A stretch of 21,660 nt of DNA from CAYVMN01 sp964452575 (GTDB lineage: Bacteria; Desulfobacterota; DSM-4660; Desulfatiglandales; Desulfatiglandaceae), in contig CAYVMN010000058.1 of assembly GCA_964452575.1 (NCBI GenBank), positions 1-21,660 of the forward strand. Direction: 5' to 3'. How positions within the stretch are numbered: position 1 is the first letter of the stretch; the number at the start of each line of letters is the position of its first letter. Positions 15,645 to 21,660 of this stretch are shown here, one piece after another. Below the pieces are notes generated by a model. That model searched no databases and was not told where the DNA came from. It saw only the letters and a list, made by a program, of their open reading frames with translations. A program made the position numbers and the translations under genes.

Positions 15645-15950
15645 ATGAGCAAGGAGACAGTAAAAGAAATAACCGTGCGGTTTCATACACTCTTGCGTGA
15701 AATAGTGGGGAAGGACTGTATTTGCTTGGAAGCGGAAGATTTGGGGGATGCCGTGAAGCAGTTGGAATTGGAATTTGTGTCACGATTTCAGGAACAACTT
15801 GTAGAATATGGAATAGGGCGAATTTTTCCGCTTCAGGATCATTGTCTTCTGCTTCTTAACGGCCGCTCAGTCAATAGGCAGGAGCTAAGTCAAATAGAGT
15901 TAGACAAAGGAAATATTCTACATGTTTTTCTTGCCGTCGCTGGGGGATAG
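15645..15950 (+). CDS. MoaD/ThiS-family sulfur carrier protein
   Basis: A 101-residue ubiquitin-fold protein ending in the required C-terminal Gly-Gly (FLAVAGG). The beta-grasp pattern is visible: ITVRFHTLLREIVG at the start, then HCLLLLNGRSVN and KGNILHVFLAVAGG. In MoaD the terminal Gly is adenylated and thiocarboxylated to supply the dithiolene sulfurs of molybdopterin. AOR clusters commonly carry such a gene for the tungsten bis-pterin cofactor. Here it stands 326 bp after the FrhB-like gene and before the flavoprotein. The ribosome-binding site is poor, which is odd for a gene otherwise well formed. ThiS (thiamine) is an alternative, but the neighbours favour pterin synthesis. Confidence 0.85.
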   Translation: MSKETVKEITVRFHTLLREIVGKDCICLEAEDLGDAVKQLELEFVSRFQEQLVEYGIGRIFPLQDHCLLLLNGRSVNRQELSQIELDKGNILHVFLAVAGG

Positions 15951-16092
15951 AAACCCGGGCAGATCAGTCAGTGCCAATCGACCCAGGGAATTTGTCCCAG
16001 GGCGCTGAACCCCATTGTTTGGACAGCATGAACGCTCATATAAGCTCTGAAAATAGATAAGCATAAAGGCATAAGGCTCTCCGAGCAAGAGG

Positions 16093-16248
16093 ATGAGGCA
16101 GACGTTAAATATATATAAATCTCATCAGGTGTTAAATCGCCAAGAGCTTAAGGATCTTTCTCCACTGAATTCCAATAAACTTCACGCCCTAATTGACTGT
16201 AGGCTTAGAGGCGGTAGGCCAAAGGCGGACACCAAATGCCATGCCTGA
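16093..16248 (+). pseudogene. small frame resembling a MoaD C-terminus (possible decayed paralogue)
   Basis: A 51-codon frame from ATG 16093 in the otherwise gene-free 15951-16328 gap. Its middle, VLNRQELKDLSPLNSNKLHA, then a Gly-Gly 27 residues after the Asn, mirrors the end of the MoaD-like protein just upstream (SVNRQELSQIELDKGNILHV, with Gly-Gly at residue 25 after the Asn). Here the frame continues 9 codons past the Gly-Gly, so it could not act as a sulfur carrier without processing. There is no spaced ribosome-binding site. The rest of the gap shows no gene or promoter I can support. Confidence 0.3.
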
Positions 16249-16328
16249 AATGTATTTTAGTGACTCTGTTGCAGGCGTAACCGGCTGAATTGCTTGAGTC
16301 ATTTAATGAATCTCAAAGGGGGTTAATG

Positions 16329-17678
16329 ATGAGCAAAAAGGTAATAGTTGTTGGAGGAGGCATAGCCGGTCTTTCAGCCGCTGCTAGACTCAAGGTAAGA
16401 GGTTACGATGTCACTGTACTTGAGGCCGAACATGAGGTTGGCGGGCGGATGCGCTCTCTAAAATGGAATGATGCATGGTGGGATCTTGGGGGTGTCCAGG
16501 TCTCAGAGGCAGGTGTAGAGTTGCACGCTATAGCTGATGGGCTTGGGCTTACTCCCCGAAGGCACCCGTATCGGGGAGGCGTCGTGGATTTTGAACTCTG
16601 GAGAGAAGATAAGAAAAAGGCATACTATTTCAATGCGACGAACGTGAAAGGATGGCCTTTCTATGGAGCAATGAGTTTGATTGGAAAACTGCGGATGCTC
16701 AAATTACTTCCTGAGCTGAGCACGCAATACAAGATCAATAAAAAGAATAATGCCCACTCCTCCGACAGCTGGTTAGGTGCTTGGGCTGATGACGAATCAA
16801 TTGAAACGTGGCTGTCACGGAAGAACTGGGAGATACTCGAGTACTTCTTTGAGCCGTGGATGGAGAAAATGTGCAGTCAACAGCCATTCGAGGTATCCAA
16901 AGGAGCACTCATTTTCCTATTTACAAAGCATTCGGGTGTAAAGACCCTCACCTGGGACGAGGGAATCGGCCTTGTCCCTCGAACACTTAGTCAACATCTC
17001 AAATGTATCACCAATGCAAAGGTGACAAAAGTAGACGTGAGCAAGCGACCGATACCTGTCGAATGGATTGTTGATGGTGAACCCTTTAAGGACAAAGCTG
17101 ATGGAGTCATTATAGCCACTCAGGGGAATATGGTACTCCAATTCATTCAAGGGCTTGATAAAGACCGTACAAAATTCTTTGAAGGTGTACGGTATCGCCC
17201 CTATGATAGAGCCTATTTCAAGCTGAACCGTGATATTCGGCCCTTAGGAACGAATTACCGTTATTTCACTCGTAAGGATGATCCAGAACTGGTCATGCTA
17301 AGCCAAGGGGGTATGACGGAAAGTGCAAAAGGGAAATCCTTTTTCTTTGGGAAGCTGCGTTGCCAGGCGATGTTGAGGCAAAGACGTAACAATTACACAG
17401 CAGATCAGGCACTTGACGAGCTGCAGGAATCCATGACGAGATGGGTCCCCGAAGTCGTTGAGGCCATCGACGATCGGTTCATATGGCGTTGGGATCACGC
17501 GTTGGCATGCTTCTATCCTGGTTATCTCAGGAAACTAGATAGATTTATGCACGAGTTATCCCCCATAACTGCTGTAGATTTTTGTGGTGATTATTTATCC
17601 TATACTACTACAGATTCAGCTTGTGTCAGCGGATTAAATGCCGCGCATCGTCTGCATAACCGCCTGGAAAAGTCGTAG
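16329..17678 (+). CDS. FAD-dependent oxidoreductase, amine oxidase/phytoene desaturase fold
   Basis: A flavoprotein of about 449 residues. The N-terminus has the dinucleotide-binding motif VVGGGIAGLSAAARLKVRGY ending in an acidic residue (LEAE), then the GGRMRS motif typical of this superfamily, and WDLGGVQVSE. The C-terminus has the FAD-closing segment (FCGDYLSYTTTDSACVSGLN). AGGGGG ends 6 nt before ATG 16329. ATG 16326 and an upstream ATG at 16290 are alternatives with poorer spacing. Family members oxidise amines, carotenoid-type chains, protoporphyrinogen or other hydrophobic substrates. A truncated copy of its 3' half survives at 8991-9122, which shows the gene has been duplicated in this locus. 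Its role beside AOR is not clear. It may process the substrate or move electrons. Confidence 0.85.
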   Translation: MSKKVIVVGGGIAGLSAAARLKVRGYDVTVLEAEHEVGGRMRSLKWNDAWWDLGGVQVSEAGVELHAIADGLGLTPRRHPYRGGVVDFELWREDKKKAYYFNATNVKGWPFYGAMSLIGKLRMLKLLPELSTQYKINKKNNAHSSDSWLGAWADDESIETWLSRKNWEILEYFFEPWMEKMCSQQPFEVSKGALIFLFTKHSGVKTLTWDEGIGLVPRTLSQHLKCITNAKVTKVDVSKRPIPVEWIVDGEPFKDKADGVIIATQGNMVLQFIQGLDKDRTKFFEGVRYRPYDRAYFKLNRDIRPLGTNYRYFTRKDDPELVMLSQGGMTESAKGKSFFFGKLRCQAMLRQRRNNYTADQALDELQESMTRWVPEVVEAIDDRFIWRWDHALACFYPGYLRKLDRFMHELSPITAVDFCGDYLSYTTTDSACVSGLNAAHRLHNRLEKS

Positions 17679-17883
17679 TTTACCGTTGATCTCCTGCTTT
17701 CTACTTAATTTGGATGCCTTTAGGAATACATAAAATGACTTAAGACATAGTAGGCAAGAAAATACTTTTTCCTCGGGTACTATTCCCGTTCGTCCCTGCG
17801 TACTTGTTGGATGGATCAGAGTTAGGCCATTGATAACTGAAGGCGTCTTTACTGGATCTTAATCAGTTTTGCACATACTGCCC

Positions 17884-18195
17884 ATGGAATCAACAGCGTA
17901 CGCAATCAGAGTCATCAGCGATAAATGCACTGGGTGCGCTCTCTGCATCAGGGAATGCCCCATTCATGTAATCACCTTGACTGGAGTAGCAGGCAATAAA
18001 GAGGTTTTTATAAAGGACGGTTGCACCTATTGTGGAGCCTGTGTGAGTAAGTGCTGCTTTAAAGCAATAGAATTGACTCAAAGCCGTGGGGCGATAATTA
18101 AACATAAGTGTGCTATCCAAAAAGGGTCTGGACATATTAGTAATAATTTAGAAACGAGTATGACCAAGTGCTATTCGTGTGACGTGGCTTCATAG
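17884..18195 (+). CDS. two-cluster [4Fe-4S] ferredoxin
   Basis: A 103-residue protein with two cluster motifs: CTGCALCIRECP and, about 37 residues later, CTYCGACVSKC (the Pro that usually follows the last Cys is replaced by Cys). A third, incomplete Cys group (KCYSCDVAS) ends the protein. The first ATG is 17884, and a TTG at 17869 would add 5 residues. Neither has a ribosome-binding site. It is the plausible electron acceptor for AOR. The N-terminus also resembles the ferredoxin domain fused to some electron-transfer flavoprotein alpha subunits, so this could be the surviving end of a longer gene. The segment after about residue 70 matches nothing I know. The 18196-18435 gap before the permease shows no supported gene. 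Confidence 0.7.
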   Translation: MESTAYAIRVISDKCTGCALCIRECPIHVITLTGVAGNKEVFIKDGCTYCGACVSKCCFKAIELTQSRGAIIKHKCAIQKGSGHISNNLETSMTKCYSCDVAS

Positions 18196-18435
18196 GTAGC
18201 AGGTGGAATACTTAGGATACTTAGGCTTATGAACATTCCAATAAATATCCAGTGGAGAGCCTCCTCAGGGAGGCAAAGCTTTATCAGCTCCTTGAAGGGT
18301 CAGCTAATTTTTATAGATGGTCATTGGCCCCGATGCCTTGAGATGCAGAAAGGCGAAGAGAAACTAAAACCAGTAAATGTCTTTTTATTGGGCAAGCTCA
18401 GGTTTCGCCCACATTGACGATAGAAGCCAAATGTT

Positions 18436-20405
18436 ATGACGCCTACCCAATCAAAAGTTGTTGATACTTTGGATCGATACATCGGATGGATAGTGTCTCT
18501 CGTCGCTTTGATTATGTTCCTTTATCATATGTTCATTGTCTGGTATCCCATATTCGGAGAACATATGAACCAGAATGCACATCTGGGCTTCTGTCTGGTA
18601 TTACTTTTTTTCTATTGGTCGCGACATGCAACCAGGCTTTGGAAGAAAATTTTGAATTTGCTGGGAGTACTGGTGAGTCTGGCACTCGTTCTTTACATGG
18701 CCTATCATTATGAAAGATTGACCTTTGAAGCGGGTTGGCCGCAACCCTGGGATATTGTTGTAGGTATATTGTTGATCATCATAGTCATAAGTTCCACATG
18801 GAAGTGTTTCGGGGCAACTTTTCCTATTATGGTCTTTGCCGCTATTGCTTATGCCCTCTGGGGTCATCACATTAAGGGAATCTTTAGTCATCCCTATTTG
18901 GAATTTGGTTATATCGTATCCAGTTTTAGCGTCGGATTTCAAGGTATCTATGGGATACTGCTCAATATTTCCGTTAACATGCTTTTTTTATACCTTGTTT
19001 TTGGTGCACTCTTTGAGGCAACGGGTGTCACAGAATTTTTTCTGGAGTTTGGCAAGCTTATGAGCCGCTATATGCGTGGGGGACCTGGTCATAATGCGAC
19101 TTTTTCGAGTACTTTTGTCGGGATGGTCAACGGAGTAGCAGCTGCCAATGTAGCCATAACGGGTTCCTATACCATACCTGCTATGAAGAAATCGGGATTT
19201 AGAGGAGAAATTGCGGTGGGCGTTGAGGCCATGGCCTCCACTGGGGGCCAATTGACCCCACCGATAATGGGGGTAGCGGTCTTCGTCATGGCCGGATTTT
19301 TGGGAGTATCTTATGGGGATCTTATGCTTAAAGCGTTGGTGCCGCGATTGCCTACTACGCAGTGGCAGTTCTAGGTGTTTTTCTAATTGCATTCCGTGAG
19401 GAGGTTCCCAAAGGTAAAGACATCCCAGATAAGAGGACCTTGTTAACAGGCGTACCTGTTTTCGTGTTGCCCATGGGGCTATTGACTACGGTCTTACTCC
19501 TTCATTACTCTCCTGGGTATTCAGCTTTTTTGGGGATAGTATGCCTGCTCTTCGTCTCCTCCCTTCTACGAAAAACAAGACCTTCCTTGGAATTGTTGGG
19601 AAAGAGTCTGGTTTCAGGTGCGGTGTTGGGAGCAAAAATTGGTTTAGTTTGTGCCTGCCTTGGCATTTTTGTAAAAAGTCTGACTTTCACCGGCGCTGCT
19701 ACCAAACTGAGCCTCTTTATTACCACTATCTGTGGCGGGCGTCTTCTCCCGACTTTGATCCTCACTGGGTTTCTTTCAGTCTTACTAGGAGGCTCTTTAC
19801 CGAGTGTGGTTGCTTATATCATGGTGGCCTTTGTATCTGCACCTATTCTTATGGAGATGGGTGTTGCTCCTATAGTGTCTCACTTTTTTGTATACTATTA
19901 TGCGATTTTGGCCTCTGTCACGCCGCCAGTTGCTGGAGGTGCCATTGTAGGCAGCCAGATTGCACTTTGTAATTATATGAAAGCCTCTTGGGAAAGCATG
20001 AAGCTTGCATTGCCTTTTTTTCTGCTGCCTTTTTTTATTATTAATAATCCCGTCATGTTCTTAGAGGGAGAGAACGTTATCCCGGCAGTTCTTTGTCTGG
20101 TCGCATTGATGATAGCCATGTTTGCCACAACATGCTTCGCCCAAAGATATTGCTTTACACACACTTCTAAAGTGGAACATCCTCTCTTTCTTTTGGCCTC
20201 GCTTCTGGCTACTTGGTATGGCCTGTATTCTCAAAAAGTGTTTTTGATAATGGCTTTAATATTAGTATTTGGCCTGTTGGCCAATCAATGGCGGAAAAGG
20301 AAAGTTGAGATGACGGAAGAACCCTTATTGTCAACAGCATCTGCAGGGGTCTCCCTTTATGAATATCGGGAAGGAGGTGGTAATGGGCAAGTTTTGAATT
20401 CATAA
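18436..20405 (+). CDS. fused TRAP transporter permease (DctQM type), frameshifted
   Basis: Integral membrane subunit of a tripartite ATP-independent importer, with the small and large permease parts fused, as in TAXI-type systems. The first frame (18436-19374) carries several membrane segments and the conserved core FSSTFVGMVNGVAAANVAIT, GSYTIPAMKKSGF and VEAMASTGGQLTPPIMGVA. It then stops after a nonsense tail. The homologous sequence continues in the next frame, AIAYYAVAVLGVFLIAF, to 20405 (with GGSLPSVVAYIMVAFVSAPI and LASVTPPVAGGAIVGSQIAL). The switch is at about 19341-19345 (GTGCCGCGATT), where one missing base would restore a 656-residue protein. Either the gene is newly inactivated or the assembly lacks a base. 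The solute-binding partner follows at 20616. Confidence 0.85.
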
Positions 20406-20615
20406 ATGAGGGATTTTTCTGGAGAGTATTGCCTATTGGAGTACAAAGGGGTCTTTGTTGAAGACCGCGTAAGTGAATAAATTACAAACGAAAACATGAT
20501 TCCGCGCAAGAGAGTCTATTAAATGGTCAAAAAGCTCGCTCATGGGGGAGAATAGAGATTCATTAATGGAAACGAGATGGTGATCTATCTAACACAATGA
20601 AAGGAGGAAATTATT

Positions 20616-21660
20616 ATGAAAAGAATCATTTTATGTCTTGGCTCGGTTTTAATGATAGTCTTATGTTTTGGAGGTGTCCTTTATGCGGCGGGGGAGAGCA
20701 AAAAGCCCGTGGAAGTTGTTATTATGACAACTCCTTTTGGCACACCCATGTATAACGAAGGAACAGCTTACGAACAAGTCTTTAAAAAAGCTGGCTCCTG
20801 GGTTCATATTAAACACCAGGAAACACCGGGGGCTTTTTATATGTACCAGTATATACCTAAGAACCGCGATAAAATGATAGCTGGTGAGATAAGTCAGACT
20901 ATAGCCACTAGCGCAGCGACTGTAATACGATTTATTGCGGAAGGAAGGCCTCCTTTCAAAAACCCTTGGCCTACTACCAGAGCCCTTGTTTCAAGTGTTG
21001 GCTATGTGTTTTTCTTTTTGACCTTTGACCCTGAAATCAAGAGCCTTAGGGATCTTGTTGGAAAGCGTGTCGGGACGGCAAGTGCGGCCAGGATTTTTAC
21101 AGGCAGGCTTTTTGATAGGCCCCTATTTGGAAAGGGTTTGGGTATATACGATAAGATAAAGTGGGCAGAACTTGGAGCCGAGGGATCTAAGGATGCCATC
21201 CTGGACGGTAAACTCGATGCCACCAAGCTTTGGTTTGCAGGAAGATTAGAAGTAGATGAAGACGGGAACCTTTATGTTCCTGCAATCGCGCCCTCTGCGC
21301 CAACCATGGAATTACTGAGTTCTGGGAGAAAATACTATTTTTTGCCAATTGAGGCCGAGTGGATTAAGAAAGGTTTTGATCCTTCCAAGGATGAAGAAGT
21401 ATGGCCGGCCCTGGTTAAAAAGGGGGCTATGAAGGGGTTGGATCAAGATATCCCAGCCCTAGTCGGGCCTGCAGTGATCCAATGCGATTCAAGCCTCCCA
21501 GATGATGTTGTAGAGGAAATAGTAAGGGTACGGCACGAATATAGAGACGAATTTGCTAAATATCATGCGCAGTTAGCCTTTCTGCCAAAAACACCGTATC
21601 CATTAGGAACCCCCAAAGAATATATTCATCCGGGTGTTATTAAGGCGATGAAAAAATTGG
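20616..21660 (+). CDS. TAXI-family TRAP solute-binding protein, partial
   Basis: Periplasmic receptor for the adjacent TRAP permease. The frame runs open from ATG 20616 past the end of the window (348 codons seen). AAGGAGG at 20601-20607, 8 nt upstream, fixes the start. A signal peptide is clear: MKRII, a hydrophobic core, then VLYAAGES with cleavage likely after YA. The mature part shows the TAXI pattern with ATSAATVIRFIAEG, SLRDLVGKRVGTASAARIF, AILDGKLDATKLWFAG and LPDDVVEEIVRV near the end. The ligand is not readable, but such receptors bind small organic acids or similar solutes. The 20406-20615 gap upstream holds no supported gene or promoter. Confidence 0.9.
   Translation, partial: MKRIILCLGSVLMIVLCFGGVLYAAGESKKPVEVVIMTTPFGTPMYNEGTAYEQVFKKAGSWVHIKHQETPGAFYMYQYIPKNRDKMIAGEISQTIATSAATVIRFIAEGRPPFKNPWPTTRALVSSVGYVFFFLTFDPEIKSLRDLVGKRVGTASAARIFTGRLFDRPLFGKGLGIYDKIKWAELGAEGSKDAILDGKLDATKLWFAGRLEVDEDGNLYVPAIAPSAPTMELLSSGRKYYFLPIEAEWIKKGFDPSKDEEVWPALVKKGAMKGLDQDIPALVGPAVIQCDSSLPDDVVEEIVRVRHEYRDEFAKYHAQLAFLPKTPYPLGTPKEYIHPGVIKAMKKL

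Noticed and set aside
16263..16300. Possible sigma-54 promoter before the flavoprotein (CCGGCTGAATTGCTT)
   Set aside because: The GG-to-GC spacing is 7 rather than 10, which RpoN does not tolerate.
18229..18417. 62-codon frame between ferredoxin and TRAP permease, with a GCCTC/GAGGC hairpin
   Set aside because: No ribosome-binding site, no recognisable domain and no protein-like pattern. The end (FLLGKLRFRP) loosely recalls both MoaD and the flavoprotein, but too briefly to support a claim.
19338..19348. Programmed frameshift in the TRAP permease
   Set aside because: No slippery heptamer, Shine-Dalgarno-like stimulator or hairpin is evident. Mutation or a sequence error is simpler.
20406..20480. 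24-codon frame after the TRAP permease
   Set aside because: Too short, without a ribosome-binding site or known motif.

Overview
The window looks like chromosome from a strict anaerobe, most likely a Desulfobacterota (former Deltaproteobacteria) or similar syntrophic or sulfate-reducing lineage. This is an inference from the gene types: two sigma-54 enhancer-binding regulators, a tungsten-type aldehyde:ferredoxin oxidoreductase (AOR), an FrhB-like Fe-S flavoprotein and a TAXI-type TRAP importer. No rRNA or other marker gene is present to place it. No tRNA, CRISPR array or intact transposase was found.

Region 1 (1-2808, minus strand) is a two-component system. An NtrC-family response regulator is followed by a membrane histidine kinase that runs off the left edge. 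A textbook -24/-12 (sigma-54) promoter lies between them, in front of the kinase. Region 2 (about 2809-5318) is gene-poor and repeat-rich. It holds an eroded HTH remnant, an 18-bp palindrome with a second single-arm copy 1.7 kb away, one secreted protein of unknown function, a short MITE-like inverted-repeat element and a truncated beta-helix fragment.

Region 3 (5319-8840) is an AcoR-type sigma-54 activator followed by an iron-dependent alcohol dehydrogenase. Between them are a perfect 7-2-7 palindrome and, about 180 bp further on, a near-consensus sigma-54 promoter. This is the expected layout of an activator and its target. Region 4 (8844-20405) is visibly more A+T-rich. It carries an SCP-2 protein, AOR, an acyl-CoA synthetase, an FrhB-like protein, a MoaD/ThiS-type sulfur carrier, an amine-oxidase-fold flavoprotein, a two-cluster ferredoxin and a fused TRAP permease with one frameshift. 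Mixed in are decayed copies of the same kinds of gene: a second Fe-alcohol dehydrogenase, a ferredoxin/flavoprotein chimera and a possible MoaD tail. A TAXI solute-binding protein (20616 onward) runs off the right edge.

Taken together, regions 3 and 4 suggest an inducible pathway: import, alcohol to aldehyde (Fe-ADH), aldehyde to acid with electrons to ferredoxin (AOR), and acid to acyl-CoA (synthetase). The FrhB-like protein, ferredoxin and flavoprotein would handle electrons, and the MoaD-like protein would serve pterin cofactor supply. SCP-2 hints at a hydrophobic substrate. The substrate cannot be read from the sequence. The pseudogenes show that the cluster has gone through duplication and loss.
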